DNA from: Sabulibacter ruber
Lineage (GTDB): Bacteria; Bacteroidota; Bacteroidia; Cytophagales; Hymenobacteraceae
Assembly: GCF_017355955.1 (NCBI RefSeq)
Contig: NZ_JAFFID010000005.1
Location: 404,944-468,943, forward strand
Reading direction: 5' to 3'
Length of the DNA stretch: 64,000 nt
In this document: one piece after another, positions 1 through 9,157 of the stretch
Numbering within the stretch: position 1 is the first letter of the stretch
Layout of the letters: the number at the start of each line of letters is the position of its first letter
Notes under the pieces: generated by a model
What the model saw: only the letters and a program-made list of their open reading frames with translations
What the model was told of the DNA's origin: nothing
Database searches by the model: none
Program-made: the position numbers and the translations under genes

Positions 1-1176
1 CGCAAACTCACGCCACTGGTTAGCACCCGTGTTGAACATGTAGGCCTCAGGGAGTTTTGGTTTGCCTTTGCTGTTTTCTTTCAGGTAGTGGCGGAAGAAC
101 CTGGCTTCAATGTTAGGCCGGTAGAACTCAGAAGTGTTCTGGCGGAAAGAGACTTTGCCCAGGTTTTCGCCCGTAGAACGCGCCCAGCCGCCGTGGAACC
201 ACGGACCCATCACCAGGGTGTTGTAGGTTTTCGGGTTGTTTTTCTCAATGGTTTTGTAGGTTTCCAGCGCCCCGAACAGGTTCTCGGCATCAAACCAGCC
301 ACCTACCACCATTACCGCCGGTTTAATGTTTTTCAGGTGCGGACGGATGTTCATGGCTTGCCAGAAAGAATCATAGTTGGGATGTTCCATCATCTGGTTC
401 CAGAAAGCCACATTGTTCTTAAAGTACAGCGCGTTGGCGTTGCTCAACGGGCCCATGCGCAGGAAGAAGTCATAACCGTCTGGCGTACCGTGGTTGAACC
501 GGGGCGCACCAGTAGGCGAAGGCTGTGGCCGCGGTTGCCCAAAACTGGCCAGGAAGTTAAAAGCGTGCGGCAGGAAAAACGCGCCGTGGTGGTGGAAATC
601 GTCCCAGAACCAATCGGTGACCGGGGCCTGCGGCGAGGCGGCTTTCAGGGCTGGGTGGTTGCTCAACAGACCCACGGTGGTGTAGTAACCAGGGTAGGAG
701 ATACCCCACTGTCCCACGCGGCCGTTGTTATTGGGCACGTTTTTCACCAGCCAGGCAATGGCGTCATAGGAATCGGTGCTTTCGTCCACGTCTTTTTTGC
801 CTTTCTGGGCAATGATGGGCTTCATGTTGATGAACTCACCCTCGCTCATGAACTTGCCGCGCACATCCTGGTAGGCAAAAATGTAGCCTTCGCGGAGCAT
901 GTCTGAAGACGGCCCGATGCTGGTTTTGTATTTATCCTCGCCGTACGGCCCCACCGAGTAAGGCGTGCGGTTGAGCATGATAGGGTACTTCTGGCTTTTG
1001 TTTTTGGGCGCGTACACAATGGTGTAAAGCTTCACGCCATCGCGCATGGGTACCTGGTGCTCGGTTTTGGTGTAGTTCTGCCGGATGTACGCCGAGTCAG
1101 AGAGGGTCTGGGCAGTGGCAGTCAGCGAAGTCCAGAACAGGACCAGCAGCAGCCACTGCCAACGGATTGATTTCAT
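1..1176 (-). CDS. CocE/NonD family hydrolase (X-Pro dipeptidyl-peptidase S15 family), 3' end cut by window edge
   Basis: The first 392 codons are visible; the gene runs off the left edge without a stop. The ATG at 1176 is followed by a signal peptide (KSIRWQWLLLVLFW...ATAQ) that predicts export. The family is a serine alpha/beta hydrolase that cleaves acyl esters, amides or X-Pro peptides. The start of the hydrolase domain (VPMRDGVKLYT), the nucleophile motif G-x-S-Y-x-G (WGISYPG, Ser160), a later GGWFD aspartate near residue 290 and GPWFHGG histidine near 325 give a complete Ser-Asp-His triad. The missing part should be the C-terminal jelly-roll domain. The substrate cannot be told; a glutaryl-7-ACA acylase or peptidase annotation is equally possible. 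Confidence 0.88.
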   Translation of the reverse strand, partial: MKSIRWQWLLLVLFWTSLTATAQTLSDSAYIRQNYTKTEHQVPMRDGVKLYTIVYAPKNKSQKYPIMLNRTPYSVGPYGEDKYKTSIGPSSDMLREGYIFAYQDVRGKFMSEGEFINMKPIIAQKGKKDVDESTDSYDAIAWLVKNVPNNNGRVGQWGISYPGYYTTVGLLSNHPALKAASPQAPVTDWFWDDFHHHGAFFLPHAFNFLASFGQPRPQPSPTGAPRFNHGTPDGYDFFLRMGPLSNANALYFKNNVAFWNQMMEHPNYDSFWQAMNIRPHLKNIKPAVMVVGGWFDAENLFGALETYKTIEKNNPKTYNTLVMGPWFHGGWARSTGENLGKVSFRQNTSEFYRPNIEARFFRHYLKENSKGKPKLPEAYMFNTGANQWREFA

Positions 1177-1254
1177 ATGCGGTTTGTTTGAATAGGTTGG
1201 AGCGGGAAATTAGCCATTTCCCGCTCAGAGGCCAAATTCAAATAAGCCAAGGTA

Positions 1255-2448
1255 TTAGAAACCAGCCCCCACTACTGCCTTACCTGACTCTTTTTGCTCC
1301 ACCGCTACCGGAGACATGGCCGGAACTGCTGGCTTCCTGGGCGCTAACCCAAACGGAACCCGAAGCCAGTTGACCGGCATGATCACGTACCTAACCAGAA
1401 GAAAGCATATGGCAAACGTACCGCCGGAAATCAGGGCGAATTTGGGGAAAATGGCCCAATCCAGATCACGCAGGTAAAATGCCAGCGCCACAATCACCGT
1501 CTGGTGCAGAATGTAAAACGGATACACCATCTCATTGGCCTGCGCCAGGTACTTCCCTTTAAAGCTAAGGTGCGTCATGGCAAACCCTAGAATGGTCATC
1601 AGCCAGAACCACCGGTTACAGGATTTGAGGACGAAGTACATTGCCTGCTGCGTTTGGGAAAGGTCCTCAAACTCCCGGTCATGCATAAAGAAAAGCAGCA
1701 AACTGAACGCAGAAACAGCCAAAACCAGATTTCCAAAGCGCACTTCCTTGATCTTCTGCTGTAGCTGGGGCAATTTCATGAGCAGAAACCCGAACAGGAA
1801 CATGGTAATGTACAGGAAGTGATTGGCCCAGTCGTCTAGCAAGGCATTGGTAGCTGGAAACCTGTTGTTCAGCAACACTGCCCCTACAGAAAGCCACAAA
1901 GCCGGAGCCACCAGCAGCAACCAAAGTTTGCCGGCCGTTTCCTGGATCTGGGTCTTGCGGAGGTACAGTAGCACGGGCAACAGCAGCAGGCTATAACACA
2001 GCACGTACGCCAGATACCAGAGGTGGTGCCAGCTAAAGTTCCCCTCAGGATATGGTTCAAACTCGAAAATGGAAGGGAAGAACTGGAAGTAGTTGCCCTG
2101 AAAACCTTGGGTCAACCGTTCAAAGTACACCTGGGGCGGCACCACTACCAGCATCCCAATCACCAGGGGCAACAGAATCCTTTTCAGGCGGTCTTTGGTG
2201 AAGGTACCCGCCGGCCGATAGCCTAAGGCATAATACACGCCCACCCCCGATACCAGAAAGATAAGCGACATGCGCCACTGGCTCATGAACTGCATGGGCA
2301 GTTCCAGGGCTTCGCTGAGTTGATTGTTCTTGAGGTGCCACTCCCAGGCCACGAAGAACATACCCGTATGGTAGAAAATGAGGAGGCTAAACGCCAGCAC
2401 CCGTAGCCAGTCAAATTCATACCGGCGTGTTTTGATGAGGTTTTCCAT
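1255..2448 (-). CDS. Acyltransferase family 3 membrane protein
   Basis: This 397-residue integral membrane protein begins MENLIKTRRYEFDWLR and continues into LLIFYHTGMFF, the usual N-terminus of Acyltransferase_3 (OafA/OpgC-like) enzymes, whose conserved His sits in the first membrane helix. About ten hydrophobic helices follow, with a charged tail. Family members transfer acetyl or succinyl groups to surface glycans; the acceptor here is unknown. The open frame extends upstream to 2631, but that extension has no family similarity and would overlap the preceding AraC gene, so I chose the ATG at 2448. It lies 76 bases behind that regulator on the same strand and is probably co-transcribed with it. 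Confidence 0.85.
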   Translation of the reverse strand: MENLIKTRRYEFDWLRVLAFSLLIFYHTGMFFVAWEWHLKNNQLSEALELPMQFMSQWRMSLIFLVSGVGVYYALGYRPAGTFTKDRLKRILLPLVIGMLVVVPPQVYFERLTQGFQGNYFQFFPSIFEFEPYPEGNFSWHHLWYLAYVLCYSLLLLPVLLYLRKTQIQETAGKLWLLLVAPALWLSVGAVLLNNRFPATNALLDDWANHFLYITMFLFGFLLMKLPQLQQKIKEVRFGNLVLAVSAFSLLLFFMHDREFEDLSQTQQAMYFVLKSCNRWFWLMTILGFAMTHLSFKGKYLAQANEMVYPFYILHQTVIVALAFYLRDLDWAIFPKFALISGGTFAICFLLVRYVIMPVNWLRVPFGLAPRKPAVPAMSPVAVEQKESGKAVVGAGF

Positions 2449-2524
2449 AGTCGTTTGTTTTTGAGCAAATGTGACCAGGAAAGGCTGAAAACGCGGAATT
2501 TGCCTATAAGTACGGAGTGCTATC

Positions 2525-3685
2525 TTATAAAGTAGTACTAAGCGGCTGGCCGTTTTTGCGGTATTGCCCGGGCGTTTGTCCGGTGGTTTTCTTAAAAGCG
2601 GCCATAAACGCAGACTTGGATAAATAGCCACTCAGCTCGGCTACTTCTTCCACTTTCAGGTGCGGCTGGTTCAACAAGATTGACTTTGCCTCTTCCACGC
2701 GCAACTCGGCCAGGTATTCAAAGAAACTTTTGCCCAGGCACTCGTTCAGGAGCTGGGAAAGGTAATGTGGCGTGGTGTGGAGCTGTTTGGCCAGGGCGGG
2801 TAACGAGGCCGAGGTTTGGGTGTAGAATCTGGCTTCCTCGGCGGCTTTCAGTTTCTCCAGGAGGGCATCTTTGGTTTCCTGGGTCATGGTAGATTTCTCG
2901 TACTTCACCAAAGACACTGTGTTTTCTTGCGCCACCGGCTGAAAAAAAGCGGCCCCGCTCAGCATTTTATAGGTGAAGTAGAAAAACTGGCCCGTGATAA
3001 AAACCGCCATAAAATGATCGCCCAGGTCTTCCTGGAACAGGAGCTTTACCGCTATGAACAGCCCCGTTATGCCAATGAAGAACCACAGAAGCAACTTAGC
3101 CCAGGCCTGGAACGGGGCCGGGGAAACCTGCGGTTGCTTCCGCATGAACACCACGGAAAAAACCACATACAAGGTGATGTGCGCCAGCGTGAGTTCATTG
3201 ACCCATTCGGTAAGGTGGAGCGGATCAAAGTCAAATGAGGCGGCTTGGCGGGCAACGTTGGCCAGCTGATTAGGGAAGTAGGCATGCAGGTAGGCCTGGT
3301 ATTTGAACGCCTCGGGCTGCAATAGAAACGGAATGTGGTATACCAGGTAAAACCCGAACGGAGCCAGATGCCACCATTGCCGCCTGGTCCAGGAACAGCC
3401 CGTAAAGCTTCTGAGCAGCAGATAGGTGAGCGGCCCTACCGCAAAATTGGTGGGCTCAGAAAAATCTACCAGCGCCAGCGTATGGAACATGAGGCCGGAG
3501 TAGCAAAGAAAGATCTCCAGCAACGCGCAAGACAGCAGAAACGTCCAGGCGGCTAACAGAAGCTGTAAAAACGGTTGTTGGTGAGGTCTTTTGGAAATGA
3601 AAAGGACGGACAGAAAGAAGCCCTGTACCGTTCCGGCCAGCAGAAGAGCCGCATACAAATCAAAGCGTAGAAACCCGTTTGCCAT
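2525..3685 (-). CDS. Membrane-anchored AraC-family transcriptional regulator
   Basis: The protein has 386 residues. The first 240 or so contain about seven hydrophobic segments (LYAALLLAGTVQGFFLSVLF, TFLLSCALLEIFLCY, LLLWFFIGITGLFIA and others), a 7TM-like sensor module common in Bacteroidota. The last 100 residues carry the two helix-turn-helix motifs of AraC regulators (PALAKQLHTTPHYLSQLLNE and VEEVAELSGYLSKSAFMAAFKK, then TGQTPGQYR). A membrane-embedded sensor probably gates DNA binding. It is transcribed toward the acyltransferase gene, its likely target or partner. Two near-identical 14-bp palindromes lie 60-120 bases upstream of the start and may be its own operators. Confidence 0.88.
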   Translation of the reverse strand: MANGFLRFDLYAALLLAGTVQGFFLSVLFISKRPHQQPFLQLLLAAWTFLLSCALLEIFLCYSGLMFHTLALVDFSEPTNFAVGPLTYLLLRSFTGCSWTRRQWWHLAPFGFYLVYHIPFLLQPEAFKYQAYLHAYFPNQLANVARQAASFDFDPLHLTEWVNELTLAHITLYVVFSVVFMRKQPQVSPAPFQAWAKLLLWFFIGITGLFIAVKLLFQEDLGDHFMAVFITGQFFYFTYKMLSGAAFFQPVAQENTVSLVKYEKSTMTQETKDALLEKLKAAEEARFYTQTSASLPALAKQLHTTPHYLSQLLNECLGKSFFEYLAELRVEEAKSILLNQPHLKVEEVAELSGYLSKSAFMAAFKKTTGQTPGQYRKNGQPLSTTL

Positions 3686-3743
3686 GAGTAAAGGTAGTGA
3701 AAGCGCGCAAAGCTTTCAATGCCTAAGATGAATTGAGGATTGT

Positions 3744-3804
3744 GGCAGTTTTCTGCCTGATTTCCTGAAAATAAGCTAAAAACTGCCGAGGGCAGAGTTC
3801 TGCC
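3744..3804. promoter_or_regulatory. Paired GGCAG-N4-CTGCC palindromes upstream of the AraC-family gene
   Basis: GGCAGTTTTCTGCC (3744-3757) and GGCAGAGTTCTGCC (3791-3804) are 14-bp palindromes whose starts are 47 bases apart. The first also pairs with AAAACTGCC at 3779-3787 to form a longer hairpin of the dispersed CTGTTTT-like type. They sit between the start of the AraC-family gene and the end of the next gene upstream, so an operator role is plausible but inferred. Confidence 0.4.
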
Positions 3805-3876
3805 TTTGGGTTATGCCTTCACTGGCAAAAGGAAGAAGTTCGACTAAAACTGCAAAGCAATGTAGGGTTGTAAAAA

Positions 3877-3907
3877 CACAAAAGCCCGGTGGTGCCGGGC
3901 TTTTGTG
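3877..3907 (-). terminator. Intrinsic terminator of the first lipoprotein gene
   Basis: CACAAAAGCCCGG and CCGGGCTTTTGTG form a perfect 13-bp stem with a short loop just past the lipoprotein stop codon at 3925. The flanking A and T runs make it work in either direction. Confidence 0.85.
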
Positions 3908-3924
3908 GGTAAGCTTGGTACAGG

Positions 3925-4695
3925 CTATTTACAGCTGTAATCAAAGACAGTTACGCTCTTTACTCCGTTCTGATTGGTTTTTTCTACTTTGGAAGGATAT
4001 CCGCTTGCATTGTAGGTATAGACATTTGTGAAAGATGCCGCCTTGTCAACGTTGCCTGCTGCATCTTTTTTAACCTCTGTACGGGGATTGTTAGGGCTTG
4101 CCGGGCCAAACAGGGAGTGAAGGAGGCTGCCAGGGTTCACTTTATCATCATAGTCAGATTTCTCTGTGGTAGACACTAAGCTGTTCTGAGCGTTGTACTC
4201 CTTTACTACTGTTATATTTCCTTTCGCATCATAGTTGTACGTAGTGTACCCTCTTGGCATAGGTATAGTAGACGGTCCGGAGGATGGCCGGAAGTAAACA
4301 CTGTTTGTAGCTTTCGTGATCTGATTATTGGTGTATTCATACTGCGTGGAGAGCATTCTTACCCCACCTTCCGCTGCTTCAGAAACGCTCATGGACGTTA
4401 GTTTCCCTTGCGTGTCGTAGGTATACACCACCTCGTTACTACTTCCTGAATAGGTTAGCTTACTAGGCTTCCCGGCCGGATTGTACACAATTGTGGCGGT
4501 TTGGGAGCCCGCGGTAAAGCTGGCGAGTTTATCTGCTGAGTAGGTTAGGTTAGTGATTTGCTGCCCTTCGGTTGCTTTGGTGAGGGAGCAAGTCTGAGCA
4601 ATTGGTTTTGGATCTGTGTCTTTTTCATCTTCATCACAGGAAGTAGCCAAGAATAAGGCGCTGGCTAGAAAAAGAGCTATTCTATTGATTTTCAT
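3925..4695 (-). CDS. Lipoprotein with YD/RHS-like repeats
   Basis: The 256-residue protein has a lipoprotein signal (MKINRIALFL... LATSC, lipidated Cys20) followed by an acidic linker (DEDEKDTDPK), so it is probably exported to the outer membrane. The mature part consists of short repeats of the form Y-(x)n-G-(K/N)-(L/I/P)-(x)n: YNPAGKPSKLTY, YDTQGKLTSM, YDAKGNITVV, YNASGYPSKV. These resemble single RHS/YD repeats and form beta-rich folds. It ends TVFDYSCK. No enzymatic residues are visible. It is a paralogue of the next gene and shares its repeat order and C-terminal F/I-x-YSC ending. Function unknown. Confidence 0.8.
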   Translation of the reverse strand: MKINRIALFLASALFLATSCDEDEKDTDPKPIAQTCSLTKATEGQQITNLTYSADKLASFTAGSQTATIVYNPAGKPSKLTYSGSSNEVVYTYDTQGKLTSMSVSEAAEGGVRMLSTQYEYTNNQITKATNSVYFRPSSGPSTIPMPRGYTTYNYDAKGNITVVKEYNAQNSLVSTTEKSDYDDKVNPGSLLHSLFGPASPNNPRTEVKKDAAGNVDKAASFTNVYTYNASGYPSKVEKTNQNGVKSVTVFDYSCK

Positions 4696-4880
4696 AAAGT
4701 GCTAAGGAATAGTGGATGGAAGAAGGCTTTATTGTGCCCACTGAGGTAAAGGGCAGGCACTACTTCTATTAAAGGTGGGTGTTTGGTAAAGGGAGCCCGA
4801 CTGGTTTTTCCAGTAATTAGAGCATTGATTCTGTTTTGGAGCTGTTATAAGAAATCAAGCCCTTAAACAGAGATGTTGGC

Positions 4881-4916
4881 AAAAAGAAAGGCCCGTTTAT
4901 TCAGGCCTTTCTTTGC
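4881..4916 (-). terminator. Intrinsic terminator of the second lipoprotein gene
   Basis: AAAGAAAGGCC and GGCCTTTCTTT form an 11-bp stem around a 10-base loop, directly after the stop codon at 4934. Confidence 0.82.
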
Positions 4917-4933
4917 TTTAGAGCATGTTGCTA

Positions 4934-5770
4934 TTAGTTGCAGCTGTACTCAATGTTGGTTACCGTTACGGCTCCGTTCTGGGTTGTCTGCGTGGTTTTG
5001 GTGGCATACCCATTTTCATTGAACACGTAGGCATTAGAGTAAGAAAGGTTCTTGTTAACTGTTGCCCCATCTTTATGTACCGCTGTTAACACGTTGTTTA
5101 CACCGGCCGGATTGATGCCTGGCATACCTATGAACATAGCTTCCAGGATTGCCATTGTGCTGGTTTTAGAGTCATAGGTGTACTCTACAGTGGCTTTCAC
5201 TTCGTTTGACTCATCTTCTTCCGTCATCGGGTTGTCCATATACTCTCTCACCCGGGTAACATTACCCTTAGAATCATATTCATAAGTGGTGTGACCGAAA
5301 GGAACAACCATTGGCTCTCCGCCTTCTTCTTCTGATGGGAAAGCTAAAGCGCGGGTGGTTTTAGAGATACGGTTTCCGGTGTATTCAAATTCAGATACCA
5401 TGGCGGCACCCATGAATTCTTCTGATTCTGAGGCGAAAACTGTCCCGATCAGTTTGCCTTGCTCATCATATACATATTCAAGGCTACCGTCGCCCTCTTC
5501 ACCGGCGGAGAAAGTCAGTTTAGACAGTTTGCCCGCTTTATTTCCAGAGCTATGGTAACTAACTGCTACGGTTCCAAACTCCTCGTTAGAAAATGAACTG
5601 ATTTTGTCGTTGTTGTACGTGATGGCTGTAACACCGTCCTCATCCGTTACTTTTACCGGTTTACAGGTTTTGTTTCCGGTAATTGGACCTGTTTCTTCAT
5701 CGTCAGTACAAGAGCTGAATACCAATAATGAGCAAGCAAAAAACAAAGAAAATAACTTAGTTAATTTCAT
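4934..5770 (-). CDS. Lipoprotein with YD/RHS-like repeats, paralogue of the neighbouring gene
   Basis: The 278-residue protein has a lipoprotein signal (MKLTKLFSLFFACSLLVFSS, Cys21) and an acidic start (TDDEETG). Its repeats match those of the downstream paralogue: ITYNNDKISSF, YVYDEQGKLIGTV, YEYDSKGNVTRV, YTYDSK, YVFNENGYATKT, ending IEYSCN. The pair probably arose by tandem duplication; each has its own terminator, so they may be separately transcribed. The mature protein is rich in Asp and Glu, particularly in loops (EEGDGS, MTEEDESNE). No function can be assigned beyond a surface or periplasmic lipoprotein. Confidence 0.8.
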   Translation of the reverse strand: MKLTKLFSLFFACSLLVFSSCTDDEETGPITGNKTCKPVKVTDEDGVTAITYNNDKISSFSNEEFGTVAVSYHSSGNKAGKLSKLTFSAGEEGDGSLEYVYDEQGKLIGTVFASESEEFMGAAMVSEFEYTGNRISKTTRALAFPSEEEGGEPMVVPFGHTTYEYDSKGNVTRVREYMDNPMTEEDESNEVKATVEYTYDSKTSTMAILEAMFIGMPGINPAGVNNVLTAVHKDGATVNKNLSYSNAYVFNENGYATKTTQTTQNGAVTVTNIEYSCN

Positions 5771-6436
5771 GGTGATAGTGGTTGGGTTAAGAATTAGTGA
5801 ATAGTGAGTTTGCTTTAATTTGTTTCTAATACCTAGACATGAAGTCTCTATTTAACCCCTATTTAATTCTGGAAAAAAAGTGGTTATTTTTAGGTGTAGA
5901 TACATTGAATTACTGGGGGTGTAGCTGAGATTGAATGATTGTTTAGGTCGTAAACCCTTATTTCTGCCTCAGGTAGAGCCAAGTAGGTGGTTTTGTATAA
6001 GACGCTAAAGGTATTTGATGCTTGTGTATTGAAATAAAAAAAACATACTTAGATGAGCTTTTGTTTAGATGATTAAATGAATTAGTTGCTGAATAGTTTG
6101 ATTTATTAAAACAAATAATTAGCCTGTGTTAAGCTATTAATGAAGTGAATAATAGTAGGTTAAAAGGAAGTGATTTGCTCTTGAATTAGAGAATAGATAG
6201 GAGGTGTTTCTAAGGCAATTACCTGGCTTGAATCTTTATTGATTTTATAAATTCCCCTATTGGCTTGTTGGCCTGTGGTCATTCAGGGCATGGGTAAGAC
6301 AGGCGTTGCCGCGAGTACCCCTATTTTCTGGCTTATTTTCCTGCTTTAAACCCAAAGGACCGTTCTCCCTGGTTTATGTTAAACTTTAGGTAAGAACCTA
6401 TATCTTTACCTTCATTCAGTTTGAACAATAAGAATA
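5771..6436. other. AT-rich intergenic region between divergent genes
   Basis: This 666-base gap separates the leftward lipoprotein gene from the rightward carboxypeptidase gene and should contain both promoters. A TATCTTTA sequence at 6401-6408 resembles a Bacteroidota -7 element (TAnnTTTG) but lacks the final G and a clear -33 partner. I see no RNA gene, repeat or convincing small reading frame. Confidence 0.5.
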
Positions 6437-8992
6437 ATGTCTTTGAACACCTCTTTAAAGAAGAAACTGCCCTGGCTTTTGTGGATTATGGCAGTTTTCA
6501 TGGCCTCACCAGGTCAGGCGCAAAACACCCTGCAGACTCCCGAACAGTTTCTGGGTTACAGGCTTGGAGACCAGTTTACTTTTCATGGCCGCATTGTAGA
6601 CTACGTGCGGTACCTGGCCAGTCAGAACCCAACCAAGATGCAGTTGCAGACCTACGGCCATACATATGAGAAAAGACCGTTGTTGCTGGCTACCATTTCC
6701 TCACCCGCCAACATGCAGCGCCTGGAGGAGATCAGAACTAATAACCTCAAGAATACCGGCCTGATGAGCGGCCAGCCCACCGGCGGAAAGCAACCGGCCA
6801 TTGTGTGGCTCAGCTATAATATCCACGGAAACGAATCAGTAAGCTCTGAGGCGGTGATGCAGGTGTTATATGACTTGCTGAACCCTAACAATGCCCAGAC
6901 CCAGAAATGGCTGGAGAATACCGTAGTGTTGATTGACCCTTGCGTAAACCCCGATGGCCGCGACCGCTATGCCCAATGGTACAACCGCGTCCGCAACCAA
7001 GTACCCAATGCCTCGCCGTGGGCGTGGGAGCACCAGGAGCCCTGGCCCGGCGGACGCCCCAACCACTACTACTTTGACCTGAACCGCGACTGGGCTTGGC
7101 AAACGCAGATTGAATCCAAACAACGAGCAGTGGTTTACAGCCAGTGGATGCCCCAACTGCACGCCGATTTCCACGAGCAGGCCGTTGATAACCCCTATTA
7201 CTTTGCCCCCTCGGCCAAGCCTTACCATGACGCCATCACGCCATGGCAGCGCGAGTTCCAGGGCATCATGGGCGAGTACAACCGCAAGTACTTTGACAAG
7301 AACAACTGGCTGTATTTCACCCGCGAGAGCTTTGACTTATTCTACCCAAGCTACGGCGATACCTGGCCTACTTACCAGGGAGCCATTGCCATGACGTACG
7401 AGCAAGGCGGTTCTGGCCGCGCCGGGGTAGTGATTCAGAAATCAGACGGAGACAGCTTAACCCTGAGCCAGCGCATTGCCCACCACCATGCCGCCAGTTT
7501 AGCCACCGTAGAAGCCATCTCAGATAAGGTAGACCAGGTGGTGAGAGAGTTCAGGAAGTTCTACGCCGATGCCCAAACAAAGCCTTTCGGCACGTACCGC
7601 AGCTACGTGTTCAAGGTGAAAGGCGAAGAAGGCCGCATCAAAGAACTAACCGATTACCTGGACCGTCAGCAGATCCGTTACGGCTACGCCAAAGGAGCAG
7701 GCAGCAGCAAAGGCTTCAACTACCAGACCGGCAAAACAGAGTCTGTCAAATATGAAAACGGCGACCTGGTGATCAGTGCTTACCAACCAAAATCTACTTT
7801 GCTGAACGTGCTGTTTGAGCCGTTTGCCCGGCTGGAAGACTCCGTGACCTATGACATCACCGCCTGGTCTTTGCCGTACGCCTATGGCCTGAAAGGAGCC
7901 GCGTTTACTAACCGGATTTCCATGACCGATGCTAAACCTGCCGCAGCCACCCCGCAGAACGCCGCTACTCCAGGTGCTTATGCTTATATCGCGCGTTGGA
8001 ACGGTGTGCAGGACCTGAAGTTCATGGCCGCATTGCTTAAAGCCAAAGTGCGGGTTCGTTACTCAGAGGTGCCGTTTGAGCAGAACAAAGAAAAATATGC
8101 CCCGGGTACCCTCATCATCACGCGTACCGGTAACGAGAGCCTGGGTGCCAGATTTGACCAGATTGTGACCCGTGCCGCCGATTCTTTGGGCATCCAACTA
8201 GCCTCTACCACCACCGGTTTTGTAAGCTCAGGCGCTGATTTCGGGTCCAGAAGCATAAGGTACGTGAAAGCGCCGCGGGTAGCGTTGGTGACCGGTGAGG
8301 GCGTTTCTCCGTACGGCTTTGGCGAAATCTGGCACTACTTTGAACAGCAGATTGGCTACCCAGTAACAGTGTTGGGAGGCGATTACCTGGCCAACGTGCC
8401 TTTGCACGAGTTTGATGTCCTGATTCTGCCCACCGGTTCTTACGGCCGTATTCTGGAGGAGAGAACCCTGAACAAAGTAAAAGACTGGGTAAGAGCCGGC
8501 GGAAGACTGATTGCCATGGAAAGCGCCGTGACCTTCCTGGCAGATAAACCAGACTTCGCGGTAAAGAAGAAGGCAGCCGATACCACTAACTCCAAGAAAG
8601 GCGCTTCAGCTGATGACCTGAAGAAATACGGCGACCGGGAGCGCGAGTCAATTTCAGAGGAAGTGCAGGGCAGTATCTTCAGAATTAACCTGGACAACAC
8701 GCATCCGCTGGCATTTGGCTACGGAGCTACTTATCCGGCCCTGATCAGAACCAGCACTCTGCCTCAGTTCCTGAAAGACGGCTGGAATGTGGGCTATATA
8801 AGAGAAGAGGCACCTGCCACCGGCTTTGTGGGGGCTAAAGTGAGCAGCAACCTGCAAAACGGCTTGGTATTAGGCGTTCAGGAACTGGGCCGCGGCCAGG
8901 TGGTGTACTTAGTAGACAATCCGTTATTCAGAGCTTTCTGGCAAGGCGGTAAATTGCTTTTCGGGAATGCCGTGTTTATGGTAGGCCAGTAA
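6437..8992 (+). CDS. Secreted M14-family zinc carboxypeptidase
   Basis: The 851-residue protein has a signal peptide (LPWLLWIMAVFMASPGQAQ). The peptidase domain covers roughly residues 45-400. The zinc-binding motif HGNE (His130, Glu133) and a later LHADFHEQ histidine supply the metal ligands, CVNPDGRDR is the typical M14 substrate-binding loop, and MTYEQGG carries the catalytic glutamate. The C-terminal half (about 500-850) resembles a glutamine-amidotransferase-like beta/alpha domain (VALVTGEGVSPYGFGEIW; VLILPTGSYGRIL) often attached to these Bacteroidota enzymes. It would trim peptides in the periplasm or outside the cell. A strong terminator follows. Confidence 0.92.
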   Translation: MSLNTSLKKKLPWLLWIMAVFMASPGQAQNTLQTPEQFLGYRLGDQFTFHGRIVDYVRYLASQNPTKMQLQTYGHTYEKRPLLLATISSPANMQRLEEIRTNNLKNTGLMSGQPTGGKQPAIVWLSYNIHGNESVSSEAVMQVLYDLLNPNNAQTQKWLENTVVLIDPCVNPDGRDRYAQWYNRVRNQVPNASPWAWEHQEPWPGGRPNHYYFDLNRDWAWQTQIESKQRAVVYSQWMPQLHADFHEQAVDNPYYFAPSAKPYHDAITPWQREFQGIMGEYNRKYFDKNNWLYFTRESFDLFYPSYGDTWPTYQGAIAMTYEQGGSGRAGVVIQKSDGDSLTLSQRIAHHHAASLATVEAISDKVDQVVREFRKFYADAQTKPFGTYRSYVFKVKGEEGRIKELTDYLDRQQIRYGYAKGAGSSKGFNYQTGKTESVKYENGDLVISAYQPKSTLLNVLFEPFARLEDSVTYDITAWSLPYAYGLKGAAFTNRISMTDAKPAAATPQNAATPGAYAYIARWNGVQDLKFMAALLKAKVRVRYSEVPFEQNKEKYAPGTLIITRTGNESLGARFDQIVTRAADSLGIQLASTTTGFVSSGADFGSRSIRYVKAPRVALVTGEGVSPYGFGEIWHYFEQQIGYPVTVLGGDYLANVPLHEFDVLILPTGSYGRILEERTLNKVKDWVRAGGRLIAMESAVTFLADKPDFAVKKKAADTTNSKKGASADDLKKYGDRERESISEEVQGSIFRINLDNTHPLAFGYGATYPALIRTSTLPQFLKDGWNVGYIREEAPATGFVGAKVSSNLQNGLVLGVQELGRGQVVYLVDNPLFRAFWQGGKLLFGNAVFMVGQ

Positions 8993-9014
8993 GTGCATTG
9001 CTTTACAAGATCAA

Positions 9015-9050
9015 CAGGAACGCCCGCTTTTAGCGGGCGTTCCTGTTTTA
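9015..9050 (+). terminator. Intrinsic terminator of the M14 carboxypeptidase gene
   Basis: CAGGAACGCCCGC and GCGGGCGTTCCTG form a perfect 13-bp stem with a five-base loop, followed by TTTTA. Confidence 0.92.
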
Positions 9051-9082
9051 GGGCTGTTTTCCTGTGAATAGCTTGAAAACGG
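9051..9082. repeat. Short intergenic palindrome of the CTGTTTT family
   Basis: GGGCTGTTTTC and GAAAACGG arms surround a spacer of about 12 bases just behind the terminator. It belongs to the dispersed palindrome family described in the findings. Confidence 0.5.
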
Positions 9083-9157
9083 AAGAAGCATAGGCCAACC
9101 GTAGTACATCTATTTTCGATATATTTAAGTACGTTAGTAAAAGCTAATCCAGAACCT

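Noticed and set aside
88..906. Plus-strand open frame of 272 codons
   Set aside because: It is antisense to the CocE-type hydrolase, which has a signal peptide, full catalytic triad and family motifs on the minus strand.
2449..2631. N-terminal extension of the acyltransferase
   Set aside because: It overlaps the end of the AraC gene and lacks family similarity; the ATG at 2448 starts exactly at the conserved N-terminus.
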